Notes under the pieces: generated by a model
What the model was told of the DNA's origin: nothing
Database searches by the model: none
The model's input: only the letters and a program-made list of their open reading frames with translations
Shown: piece after piece, positions 30,863 to 38,469 of the stretch
Numbering within the stretch: the stretch's first letter is position 1
How the letters are laid out: each line of letters opens with the position of its first letter
Position numbers and translations under genes: made by a program
IMG/VR virus record: IMGVR_UViG_3300018080_000318
Span: 1-39,891 of that record
Source of the DNA: a virus
Direction: 5' to 3' (one strand)
DNA: 39,891 bases

Positions 30863-32695
30863 TTGAAAGATCGTAATAAGACACAATATCAAAACCCGAC
30901 TCACGGCTCGCTTAACTATTTACATGATCCCTCCTGGTTAGACGATCACGCTCCGAAACGTCCTCAAGAGGTTAAGTCGGCCGGTTTCCAGGCTAACCGT
31001 TTCGCAAAGCTCGCCGGATACGATATCGAAAAACGTCAAGCGATAATCCAGAGAGACGAGGAGGAGGATCCGAATATCGGTATAATCGATCCTCTTTATT
31101 TTCGCTGGCGTCTCCATGAATGGAATACATTACCTAACGAGCTCGGAGTACCGGCCGGAGAGGGTATCGAAAATCAACTCGTCAACTTACCGGCCGAGGA
31201 GTACGACTCTCCGGATCCGGACGCTAACGACGATAAAAAGAAAGAGGACGCGGAGGAGGAGCCGACGGGACGAGTCCGTCCCTGGAGTAAATGTTTTCAC
31301 CTGGGAGCGATCGTCGACGGTAAACACTTAATCGGATCCAGGCTAAACCGCTCGAGTCCCTGGACTCGTTACGAGGACTATCGGACCGGTAAATTACATC
31401 AAGCCTTTAGAGTTTCCGAGACGCTCATACCGGAGGGACAATACTCGAAAGACGAGATCGAGGAGTATAGCAACGGTCTAACCGACGCGGCTCGGACTCC
31501 TGGAGTTATATCTCCTGGGACTAGCGTCGGAGGGATCGTATCTCCGGATCCTCCAGGAGAGGACGTAAAGATCGATCAATTTAATCCGGAGGACTGGCCT
31601 AACGATCGGATCCATATCCTCATTAACGATCGTATGAATCAAGAGGGAGGCTATGTCTGGAGCGGAGGTACTCCTCATTTAAACGTCGGAAAACATTACG
31701 ATACTAAATTAAACGTCGTCCCTGGGCTCTTTGCTCAATGGGGAGACGCTTTCGTACTTACTGAGGACGACGTTTATACCAGGACCGGCCGAGACTCCGA
31801 GGCGAGATCTCTCCTCAACTTATGGCACGACGTTCATTTTCACATGAGCGAGGCGAAAGACGGCCGGATATATTTTACGGTTAATCCTCCAGGAGCGGAG
31901 CCTTTCGGAAAACGGATCAAGGGAGAAATGATCGGCGATCCTGGAGTCGCTAATACTAATACTCAATGGGGTCAAGAGTCCGTAAACTGGAGACCTCAAA
32001 TAAAATTACCGATCGAGTACGGTTTACCCTGGACGGATCCAGGACCGGAGCCGATCCCGTTTCCGGACGACTGGCCGGACGGACTTCCTTTACCTGGACC
32101 GATCGGACCTCTCGGACCTGGACCGATCGCCGGACCGATCGGAGTCCCTGGGCCTTATGGTCCCTGGGTTAATGACTGGCCTCACGACGTCGATAAACAA
32201 GTCCAGAGACAAGGGATAATTTTACCTCACCCTGGGACGGACGAGACTATCTGCCCGATGCAATTTTATATCTCGGCTTTTACTCGCGTCCCTCCTGGAG
32301 AGATCGTCGCTCCGGCTAATGCCGTCTTTCGTTATATCGCTCATATTTACCACGACTCCGGATCCGGAGGAGACTATCTCCAGTTTCCTACTTTCGAGAT
32401 CTCCGGACGTTGGGATATTCCGGTAACGGCCGACGAAAATTATATTTTCCATACGGACTGGAGCGGAGCGATCGACGCTCGTCAATTAAAACCTGGAGAC
32501 AATATAATTTATTATTACTGGAGAGATCGGACGGATCCCGACGATACGGCCGATTACTCCGTTTACATTAAAGAGATGTTACCTTTAACCGGACCTCCCG
32601 TCGACGTCGGTTGTTTATGGTCTATATTTTCCGACGACGATACGGTATCATTTAACGGAGCCGAGGTTTATCTCGAGTCGGTCCCTCCGATATGA
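30863..32695 (+). CDS. Tail fibre-like protein with collagen-like segment (TTG start, UGA end)
   Basis: A 610-residue protein from a TTG codon after GAGGGAGG. The middle holds HLGAIVDGKHLIG and IHILINDRMN-type beta strands. Residues about 398-436 are a Gly/Pro-rich collagen-like segment (GPIGPLGPGPIAGPIGVPGP). The C-terminal part is a beta-sandwich-like domain. The gene stops at UGA 32693, but the frame stays open for 29 more codons to TAA 32783, 13 bases before the next ATG. Probably a fibre or tail-tip component. Confidence 0.7.
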   Translation: MKDRNKTQYQNPTHGSLNYLHDPSWLDDHAPKRPQEVKSAGFQANRFAKLAGYDIEKRQAIIQRDEEEDPNIGIIDPLYFRWRLHEWNTLPNELGVPAGEGIENQLVNLPAEEYDSPDPDANDDKKKEDAEEEPTGRVRPWSKCFHLGAIVDGKHLIGSRLNRSSPWTRYEDYRTGKLHQAFRVSETLIPEGQYSKDEIEEYSNGLTDAARTPGVISPGTSVGGIVSPDPPGEDVKIDQFNPEDWPNDRIHILINDRMNQEGGYVWSGGTPHLNVGKHYDTKLNVVPGLFAQWGDAFVLTEDDVYTRTGRDSEARSLLNLWHDVHFHMSEAKDGRIYFTVNPPGAEPFGKRIKGEMIGDPGVANTNTQWGQESVNWRPQIKLPIEYGLPWTDPGPEPIPFPDDWPDGLPLPGPIGPLGPGPIAGPIGVPGPYGPWVNDWPHDVDKQVQRQGIILPHPGTDETICPMQFYISAFTRVPPGEIVAPANAVFRYIAHIYHDSGSGGDYLQFPTFEISGRWDIPVTADENYIFHTDWSGAIDARQLKPGDNIIYYYWRDRTDPDDTADYSVYIKEMLPLTGPPVDVGCLWSIFSDDDTVSFNGAEVYLESVPPI

Positions 32696-32785
32696 TACGA
32701 GGGCTTTTTACCGTCCGTGACTATTGACGGTCAAGATTTCGTACCATGTACTAGCGGCGTATTTGTCGAAAACGGCTTAACATAA
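32693..32785 (+). other. In-frame UGA with open extension and downstream stem-loop
   Basis: TGA 32693-32695 is followed in frame by 29 sense codons (first residues YEGFLPSVTIDGQDF) up to TAA 32783. ACCGTC (32710-32715) and GACGGT (32726-32731) form a 6-bp stem that starts 14 nt after the UGA. The extension would end 13 bases before the next gene, the normal spacing in this phage. Read-through, reassignment or a simple stop are all possible. Confidence 0.4.
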
Positions 32786-32798
32786 GAGGAGCGAGTAA

Positions 32799-34628
32799 AT
32801 GGGTAATCAAGAGACTTTCTGGACTCCCGATCCTGGCGATCGGATATCAATAGAATATTGGGACCGCTCCGCTCGAGAGCTCCTTTCCGGTTGCGTCGTC
32901 GACGGGATCCTCCCTCTCTCGGCGGTCGGACTCGTCCTTACGATCCCGACGGGAAAGTTATACCTCGGCGGCGGTATGTTTACTTTTTCCGGAGGATCCG
33001 TAACTTTACCGGATAACGATACGATCGATCTTTATTTCGTATGGGACCGAGTCCTCGACGATAATCCGGCGAATACCGAGACGTATAATAAAGTAATCAA
33101 TTTTAACGCTCGGTTTAAAATGTACGATAACGGAGTTACTCCCTCGGAGGAGTATTACCTCAAGATCGCGGATCTTACGACGTCCGGAGGAGCGACGGTT
33201 ATATCGACGGTCGACGGGACCGAGCAAACGAAACTCTTAACTCCGAAAGGTCTCGATCTAAACTCTAATAATATCGTCAATATGGCCGATCCCGTAAACG
33301 CTCAAGACGCGGCGACTAAAAATTACGTCGACGGAGCGGCCGGATCGACTAACTTTCTCGCTCTTACCGATACTCCAGGATCTTACTCCTCTCAAAAGAT
33401 CGCTCCAGTAATGGTAAACTATGGAGAGACCGGTCTCGCTTTCTCGATCCCGTTTAATAATGTCCGTTTCGTCGGGAGTAACGGTCACGCGAGCAATACG
33501 ACCGGACGCTTTCCTCATTACGGTTACGCGACGATCTCCGACGCGATAACAAATATAAACGCGGTCGAAACTCCCTCGGAGTCTAATCGTTTCGCGATCG
33601 TCGTCCTGGACGGCGACGAGTATAGCGAGTCTTTTACTTTGCCTCAATGGGTAACGCTTCACGCTCCGAGCGCGGTCATAAATGGGACGGTTACTCTTTC
33701 CGACGACTCGGCCGTTTACGCTCGAGAGATAAAGAAGTCGAGCGGCGGCGACTGTGTATTAAAGTCCTCCGGTACTGGGACGTCCCAGGTTTACGCCGAT
33801 ATAATTCGAGCGACTGGTAACGCTCGAGGAGCTCGTAATACGGCGACGACCGGAGTCCTCATATTGAAAGCTCGTCAATTATACGTCGAAAACGGTTACG
33901 GGATCGGAGATAACGCGAGCGCGGACGGTCATATACATATCGACCTCGAGGATCTTTATATCACTGGGACCGGCGTCGGACTGAGACGTCAAGGATCCGG
34001 ACTTACGATCGGATCTATACATCATATCCTCGAGAGCGGAGCCGGTAACGGAGACGCGATCGAATGTAATACCGGAGAGATCGATATCCGGACTCTCGTA
34101 ATCGACGTCTCTAATAACGCGATCGAAACGGTCGACGCTCTCGCGACGGTCCGGATCGGAGGGATCTCGAAACTCGCCGGAGGAGTTACTCGTTTCGCGG
34201 CGTCGACGATTACCGTCTCTTATATCGACGGGGATCCTCAGAATAATGTTATTTTCGTAAATGGATCTCACGGCTCGGACGATAACGACGGACTTACCAG
34301 GACGAAACCGGTCGCGAGCTTTACTCAAGCTATGGCTCTCGTCGCGGCGACTCCTCCGAGCTCGTCGACTCGCTTTACAGTCGTCGAGGAGTCCGGTCTA
34401 AAATATACCGAGGACTTTACGATCCCGAATTATACGACGGTACTCGCTCAGGGAGCGACGATCGTCGGTAATATTCAAATCGGAGACCTCTCCGCTCTCC
34501 ATTTACGGAGACTCGAGGATACGGCCGGAGATCTCCTTTACCATAACGGGAGCGACTGGAGTTACTTTACGATCGACGAGATCGTCGCGACGTCAACGGC
34601 CGACGGGATCGCGGTCCCTGGCGGCTGA
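32799..34628 (+). CDS. Tail fibre, part before in-frame UGA
   Basis: A 609-residue protein from a GAGGAG ribosome binding site. The N-terminal part is a fibre attachment-like domain ending in NIVNMADPVNAQDAATKNYVDGA, a very common phage fibre motif. Then come beta-helix-like modules starting VRFVGSNG (about 33460) and VIFVNGSHG (about 34248), each with a V-x-x-x-Y-x-E-x-F-x-x-P strand and a turn-rich helix. The second module is cut by UGA 34626 and continues in the same frame. The gene is therefore best read as one fibre of about 1216 codons (32799-36449), with recoding or a nonsense change. Confidence 0.78.
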   Translation: MGNQETFWTPDPGDRISIEYWDRSARELLSGCVVDGILPLSAVGLVLTIPTGKLYLGGGMFTFSGGSVTLPDNDTIDLYFVWDRVLDDNPANTETYNKVINFNARFKMYDNGVTPSEEYYLKIADLTTSGGATVISTVDGTEQTKLLTPKGLDLNSNNIVNMADPVNAQDAATKNYVDGAAGSTNFLALTDTPGSYSSQKIAPVMVNYGETGLAFSIPFNNVRFVGSNGHASNTTGRFPHYGYATISDAITNINAVETPSESNRFAIVVLDGDEYSESFTLPQWVTLHAPSAVINGTVTLSDDSAVYAREIKKSSGGDCVLKSSGTGTSQVYADIIRATGNARGARNTATTGVLILKARQLYVENGYGIGDNASADGHIHIDLEDLYITGTGVGLRRQGSGLTIGSIHHILESGAGNGDAIECNTGEIDIRTLVIDVSNNAIETVDALATVRIGGISKLAGGVTRFAASTITVSYIDGDPQNNVIFVNGSHGSDDNDGLTRTKPVASFTQAMALVAATPPSSSTRFTVVEESGLKYTEDFTIPNYTTVLAQGATIVGNIQIGDLSALHLRRLEDTAGDLLYHNGSDWSYFTIDEIVATSTADGIAVPGG

Positions 34629-34665
34629 CTCTCTGGACGAGTTAACCGGTTGCTGGTAGCAACGG
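34626..34665 (+). other. In-frame UGA in fibre gene with downstream stem-loop
   Basis: TGA 34626-34628 interrupts a frame that otherwise continues to 36449. GTTGCT (34649-34654) and AGCAAC (34658-34663) form a 6-bp stem with a GGT loop, extended by CC/GG across a bulged G (34646-34665). It starts 17 nt after the UGA. The apical loop begins with G about 26 nt after the UGA, a geometry compatible with bacterial SECIS-type or read-through stem-loops; this is not proof. Confidence 0.42.
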
Positions 34666-36449
34666 GAAAAGGCGTCGTAACCTCGGCCGGAGGTTGTATT
34701 ACTTGCGAGATAGAAAGACTCGAGGTCTCAGGAGCCGGAACCGGTTTCGAGGCCGGAGGAGGTACGGTATGTCACCTGGACGCCGGTATACTTAACGCGA
34801 CGTCCGGTACTGGAATCGTCGTAACGTCGACGACGACTCTCTCCGCGATCGTCGGGACTCTTAACGCGACTGGATCGACGGCGTATAACGTCGCGGTCGG
34901 ATCAACGTTAAATATTTTCGTCGCGTCCCTGGCCGGTACGGAGACGAGCTCCGGTACGACTAATATCTCTAAAGCCGGTATCGTACCGGCTCACGGTACT
35001 AACCACGAAAGCGGAGGATCGGACGCGATCAAGCTCGACGATCTCGCGACTCCGGACGATAATACGGATCTCAACGCGAGTACGTCAAAACATGGATTAA
35101 TGCAAAAATACCCAGGAGGGACGACTAACTTTCTCCGAGCGGACGGATCTTTCGCGGCTCCTCCTGGCGGCGGCGGCGGCTGGACTGGGACTCAAGTATT
35201 ATACGTCGGTAAACATGGAAACGACTCAAACGCCGGAACCGATCCGGCGAGTCCGAAACTTACGATCTCCTCCGCGATAACGGCCGCGTCCGGAGCGTCC
35301 TCGAGTAATCCTTACGCGATCGTCGTTATGGACGCCGGTATTTACGCCGAGAATCTCGTTATTACGTCAACGTATGACTGGATCTTTATCGACGCTCGAT
35401 ACGCCGAGCTTAACGGTTATATTCGGCTCGAGGCTAATCATACGCATATCAGACTTAAGCGTCATGAATGTACGACCGGTTACGGGACTCCGACGGCCGC
35501 GATCTATACGACCGGCTCAAGTTACGACGACCGATCGATCGAGGTCCAGGAGGTATACTTAACCTCGGCCGTCCTCCATTACTGGAGAGATATGTCGAGC
35601 GGTAATAACGAAAACGCTAACGTAACTCTCCGAGCCGGTAATATCGAGATCGCGTCCGGTACGTCCGGATCCGTCTTTATGATCGACTCCCAGGGATCCG
35701 CTCATATCGAGGTCGATCGTCTCGATACGACTCGTCCAGTTTACGACTCGGATAATACTTTCCCGAGGAGTACGCTCAAGATAAAGAAGTTAATAACCGG
35801 AGCCGTTACCCTCGGAGCTTATCTTATCGACTGGGCTCACCCTCTCGACGTCGAGATCGGTTACGTCGATCTCGCGTCAAGGTGTTATTTATTCGCTCCG
35901 AGCAAGTCCCAGGAGCTAACCGGTCGAGTCGGTACGATCGAGGGATACTCGTCCTCGTATCCGATGGATATTAACCGCTGGAATTGGCAACTCGAAAATA
36001 TAAAACATCTTGACGTCACTTGTTACGGAGGAGATAACGACTCTCTCGTCACTCTCGGTAATGGTAAATTTTTCGAGTCGATTATTTATAATCAGTATTG
36101 CTATTATCAATTCCATTTACCGACTAACTGTTTAAGGGACTCCTGGGAGTTATACCTCGACGTTATTACCGATACCGGCGATACGACAATGTATATCTCC
36201 TGGAAAGGTAATTGGTCGGCTCACGGAGAGCCGTATAATACTCATAGCGGATCGAGTAACTCGGTCTCTTTCTCTGGAGCTCAGTCCGCTAATGATCGTA
36301 TGGTACTCGAGGAGATCTCGAGTATCTTTACGACGAAACCGCTCCCAGGAGACGCGGTAAATATCGGACTCGGAGTCGGGACCGGCTCCTCCGGTTGCGA
36401 TTATCACTTTGGGACTATGACTTTAAGGTACTGGGAAAACCCGACTTAA
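34629..36449 (+). CDS. Tail fibre, continuation after in-frame UGA
   Basis: 606 codons in the same frame as the preceding fibre part. A separate start would have to be TTG 34650, without a ribosome binding site. The sequence continues the interrupted module (VATGKGVVTSAGGCITCEIE), has a KHGLMQKYPGGTTNFLRADG fibre motif and a poly-Gly spacer, then a third module copy beginning QVLYVGKHGNDSNAG (about 35190). The end is a beta-sandwich-like receptor-binding-type domain (from about 35990). Without decoding of the UGA, the phage would lose the fibre tip. Confidence 0.72.
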   Translation, partial: LSGRVNRLLVATGKGVVTSAGGCITCEIERLEVSGAGTGFEAGGGTVCHLDAGILNATSGTGIVVTSTTTLSAIVGTLNATGSTAYNVAVGSTLNIFVASLAGTETSSGTTNISKAGIVPAHGTNHESGGSDAIKLDDLATPDDNTDLNASTSKHGLMQKYPGGTTNFLRADGSFAAPPGGGGGWTGTQVLYVGKHGNDSNAGTDPASPKLTISSAITAASGASSSNPYAIVVMDAGIYAENLVITSTYDWIFIDARYAELNGYIRLEANHTHIRLKRHECTTGYGTPTAAIYTTGSSYDDRSIEVQEVYLTSAVLHYWRDMSSGNNENANVTLRAGNIEIASGTSGSVFMIDSQGSAHIEVDRLDTTRPVYDSDNTFPRSTLKIKKLITGAVTLGAYLIDWAHPLDVEIGYVDLASRCYLFAPSKSQELTGRVGTIEGYSSSYPMDINRWNWQLENIKHLDVTCYGGDNDSLVTLGNGKFFESIIYNQYCYYQFHLPTNCLRDSWELYLDVITDTGDTTMYISWKGNWSAHGEPYNTHSGSSNSVSFSGAQSANDRMVLEEISSIFTTKPLPGDAVNIGLGVGTGSSGCDYHFGTMTLRYWENPT

Positions 36450-36473
36450 TACTTTTATAAAGGAGGCTATAAA

Positions 36474-36812
36474 ATGCCCGATTACTTTTCTTACGAATAC
36501 GATCGCCTCGTCGACGGCGTAATCCGTCTCGATAATCCGGATCGAGTTATCGAGACTCCAAACGAAAACGCGGCGGCGATCGCGGCCGTTACCGACGAAA
36601 ACGCTCGAGCTCTTTTCGAGAAACTCTTTCCTCCGACGACTCGCGGAGTAATATTACATGAGGAGATCAAAGAGGACGAGATACTCGGTCCGATCGCTTT
36701 CGACTTCTCGGCGAGCGGTCAAGTCGCGACGGTACGCTTTACTCGAGAGCTCACTCCCGAGGAGATAACGAGGCTCGACGCTATCGTCGAGGCTCATAAA
36801 CTTAACTCTTAA
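36474..36812 (+). CDS. Fibre-adjacent hypothetical protein, 112 aa
   Basis: Not recognised. A compact acidic protein with EYDRLVDGVIRLDNPDRVI at the start and VATVRFTRELTPEEITRLDAIVEAHK at the end. AAAGGAGG lies 8 bases before ATG 36474. Being just after the fibre it could be a fibre chaperone or accessory protein; this is by position. Confidence 0.65.
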   Translation: MPDYFSYEYDRLVDGVIRLDNPDRVIETPNENAAAIAAVTDENARALFEKLFPPTTRGVILHEEIKEDEILGPIAFDFSASGQVATVRFTRELTPEEITRLDAIVEAHKLNS

Positions 36813-36826
36813 AGAAAGGAGATCGA

Positions 36827-37279
36827 ATGTCCGACGAGAAAAAAGATCCAGTCCAGGAGAAACGAGATCCCGAGGTCGAGTATTATACTTTCGTCCTGGG
36901 ACTATTCGAGTCGGGAGTAAAGCAACTCCCGGCCGCTATGTTACCTAAGATCCGAGTCGAGAGAGAAAGTATCAAGAGAGGAGATCCCTCCTCTTACGGA
37001 CTCGACGTCGCTAAGAAAGCTCTCTCGAAAATACCGATCGGCTTTTTTACGATCGGTCAAGATGGATCCTGGAGAGACGCGGACGAGGAGGAGATTACTA
37101 ACTTTATAAAACGGCTCGAGAAAGAGCTCAACGAAAAGAAAGGCGGCGATAATGAGATCGGGATCGAGGCTAATACTTGCGCTAGTGGTATCCCTGTCGA
37201 TACTCGTATCGATAACGGGTTGCTCGACAATAACGAAACCTCCGGAAAAGATCCAGGGAGCGACGACGACGTTAAGTAA
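36827..37279 (+). CDS. Hypothetical protein, 150 aa
   Basis: Not recognised. Charged N-terminus, helical middle (VEYYTFVLGLFESGVKQLPAAM) and a KKALSKIPIGFFTIGQDGSW stretch also seen, shortened, in the early gene at 7153. Its last 43 codons overlap the lipoprotein gene in another frame. A GAAAGGAG site precedes the start. No lysozyme or amidase motif visible. Confidence 0.65.
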   Translation: MSDEKKDPVQEKRDPEVEYYTFVLGLFESGVKQLPAAMLPKIRVERESIKRGDPSSYGLDVAKKALSKIPIGFFTIGQDGSWRDADEEEITNFIKRLEKELNEKKGGDNEIGIEANTCASGIPVDTRIDNGLLDNNETSGKDPGSDDDVK

Positions 37280-37424
37280 ATACGTCCGCTCGTATGTCGA
37301 CTTTACTAAACCTCTAATCCAGGACGGCGAGGAGGCCGAAAAGTATCGGCTTATCGGAGATCGAATAATCGAGCTCTCCCTCAAGCTCTCGACCTGGGCT
37401 AACGACGACGGAAAGGATAAATAA
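37152..37424 (+). CDS. Small lipoprotein (candidate outer spanin or exclusion lipoprotein)
   Basis: A 90-residue protein with Arg-rich start, hydrophobic core (LILALVVSLSILVSITGC) and a lipobox Ile-Thr-Gly-Cys24; the mature part would be a 67-residue lipid-anchored peptide. It has an AAAGG ribosome binding site and overlaps the preceding gene by 128 bases. Small lipoproteins beside membrane proteins at the end of a late unit are usually Rz1-like outer spanins, or superinfection-exclusion lipoproteins. It suggests a diderm host, but lipoproteins also exist in monoderms. Confidence 0.68.
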   Translation: MRSGSRLILALVVSLSILVSITGCSTITKPPEKIQGATTTLSKYVRSYVDFTKPLIQDGEEAEKYRLIGDRIIELSLKLSTWANDDGKDK

Positions 37425-37428
37425 TAAA

Positions 37429-37719
37429 ATGAAAATTTCGGAAATGAAAAACCTCGTCGAGAAAGGGATCGGAGTTTACAAGGAAAACGAGGAAACCTTT
37501 AGACCGGTCCTCCGATCCGCTCGCCGGATCCTGGACGGGATAATCGAGGGAGAGGACTCGGCGGTCGATCATGAGCTCAGTAAATACGCGGAGATCGCGG
37601 AGCTCGACGAGGCGATCGCGGACGTCGACGACGAGATCCAAAAGCGGAGAGACCTCGTAACTTTTTTCTCTAATATCGGTCTCGTCGTTTCGATCATAGC
37701 GAAAGGAGCGATAAAGTAA
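37429..37719 (+). CDS. Hypothetical protein with C-terminal hydrophobic helix
   Basis: A 96-residue protein, acidic and helical (RILDGIIEGEDSAVDHELSKY, ELDEAIADVDDEIQKRRD), ending in VTFFSNIGLVVSIIAKGAIK, a possible membrane helix. Next to the membrane protein downstream. It could be part of the lysis system, for example an antiholin or pinholin partner; this is inference from topology and position only. Confidence 0.55.
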   Translation: MKISEMKNLVEKGIGVYKENEETFRPVLRSARRILDGIIEGEDSAVDHELSKYAEIAELDEAIADVDDEIQKRRDLVTFFSNIGLVVSIIAKGAIK

Positions 37720-38120
37720 TGGAGATAAATTTCGACGGCGAATTACTCAAGGTTATACTAATCGCGATCGCGTATCTAATCGTCCGAGGTCTCTCCTGGT
37801 ACTTTGCTCTCTTTCGTCCAGGAGAAAAACGAGCCGGATACCTGGAGCTCCTCGAGAAAGGTATCGCTCTCGTAAACGAGTATCGGATCCATTACGCGAA
37901 AAAGAATAAAGGCGAGGAGGCTCCGTATCCGAATATCCTCGAGAAAGTAAAAGAGGTATCGGAAAAACTCGGAGTCGTCGCCGAGGATATGGTCGCTCAT
38001 AGACGAAAGATAAAAGACGATCGCCTCGCCTGGGACTCTCTAAACGGAGTCGCGAGTCGGACGTCTAATACGACTATTATTACCGGAGATACTCAAGCGG
38101 AGGGAGACGCGGAGGGATAA
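37719..38120 (+). CDS. Membrane protein, holin-like
   Basis: A 133-residue protein with one N-terminal membrane helix (LKVILIAIAYLIVRGLSWYFALF, residues about 8-30), a basic inner segment (RPGEKRAGYLELLEKGIALV) and a soluble helical end. The plan, one helix followed by a soluble amphipathic helical domain, resembles the LLH-type holins of phages. It is the last late gene and overlaps the preceding stop (TAATG), consistent with a lysis role. Confidence 0.55.
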   Translation: MEINFDGELLKVILIAIAYLIVRGLSWYFALFRPGEKRAGYLELLEKGIALVNEYRIHYAKKNKGEEAPYPNILEKVKEVSEKLGVVAEDMVAHRRKIKDDRLAWDSLNGVASRTSNTTIITGDTQAEGDAEG

Positions 38121-38139
38121 TAAAATCCTCCCAGGTAAG

Positions 38140-38170
38140 AGCCGGATCGCGAGGGATCCGGCTTTTTTTT
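38140..38170 (+). terminator. Intrinsic terminator of the late unit
   Basis: AGCCGGATC (38140-38148) pairs with GATCCGGCT (38155-38163) over a 6-nt loop, followed by a run of eight T residues. It lies 20 bases after the last late stop codon. Confidence 0.9.
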
Positions 38171-38179
38171 ATGTTTTTT

Positions 38180-38208
38180 TTCTTACCGTTTTCATAAACC
38201 CTTATAAT
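38180..38208 (+). promoter_or_regulatory. Possible early promoter with consensus -10
   Basis: TATAAT at 38203-38208 is a perfect -10 box, with only a weak -35 (TTCTTA, 38180-38185, spacer 17). It lies in an AT-rich stretch (38161-38240) and could be a promoter or part of an AT-rich origin-like region. Confidence 0.5.
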
Positions 38209-38239
38209 ACATAGACTACAAAAAGCAAAAAAAGGCCGT

Positions 38240-38281
38240 TTTCGTGCTAAAGGCTCTTGACGGATCCCTCGTTTCGTGCTA
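38240..38281 (+). promoter_or_regulatory. Direct repeats flanking early promoter (operator-like)
   Basis: TTTCGTGCTA occurs at 38240-38249 and again at 38272-38281. The starts are 32 bp apart, close to three helical turns. The second copy overlaps the -10 region of the promoter below and the first lies upstream of its -35 box. Confidence 0.5.
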
Positions 38282-38285
38282 TTTT
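38257..38285 (+). promoter_or_regulatory. Early promoter
   Basis: -35 TTGACG (38257-38262), spacer 17 bp, -10 TATTTT (38280-38285). The transcript would start near 38292 and have a leader of about 178 nt before ATG 38470. It should drive the early unit, which passes through the window end to 10508. Confidence 0.6.
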
Positions 38286-38375
38286 ATTTATACATTTTAT
38301 ATTTATCCGAGCCACAACGGGACGCGAAAACTTGAAACCAAACGTAAAAAACGAAAACACTCCCTCTAAAATTAG

Positions 38376-38442
38376 AAAGCCGAGAGTCGCTCTCCTTTCG
38401 TTTCCTGGTGGCTCGGGATCCCTGGAGACGTCTCTCGGTTTT
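38376..38442 (+). terminator. Terminator-like hairpin in early leader (attenuator candidate)
   Basis: CCGAGAG (38380-38386) pairs with CTCTCGG (38432-38438), extendable by a G-T and A-T pairs to 11 bp, then TTTTATTATT. An alternative short hairpin GAGAG/CTCTC at 38382-38394 uses the same left arm, so the two folds exclude each other. The 45-nt interior includes GGGATCCC-like inner pairing. The placement, 30 nt before the first early gene, fits transcription attenuation. Confidence 0.5.
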
Positions 38443-38469
38443 ATTATTGGGAAAAAAAGGAGCCACAAA

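Noticed and set aside
34626-34665. Selenocysteine insertion as the main explanation of the fibre UGA
   Set aside because: The stem-loop geometry is only loosely SECIS-like and the site lies in a structural beta-helix without a redox role; kept as a minor alternative.
38161-38240. AT-rich replication origin
   Set aside because: AT-rich, but no repeated iterons or DnaA-box-like sites were found; kept only as a side remark for the promoter.
38257-38469. Upstream extension of the first early gene
   Set aside because: The start would lie in the promoter itself, there is no ribosome binding site, and ATG 38470 has AAAAAGGAG.
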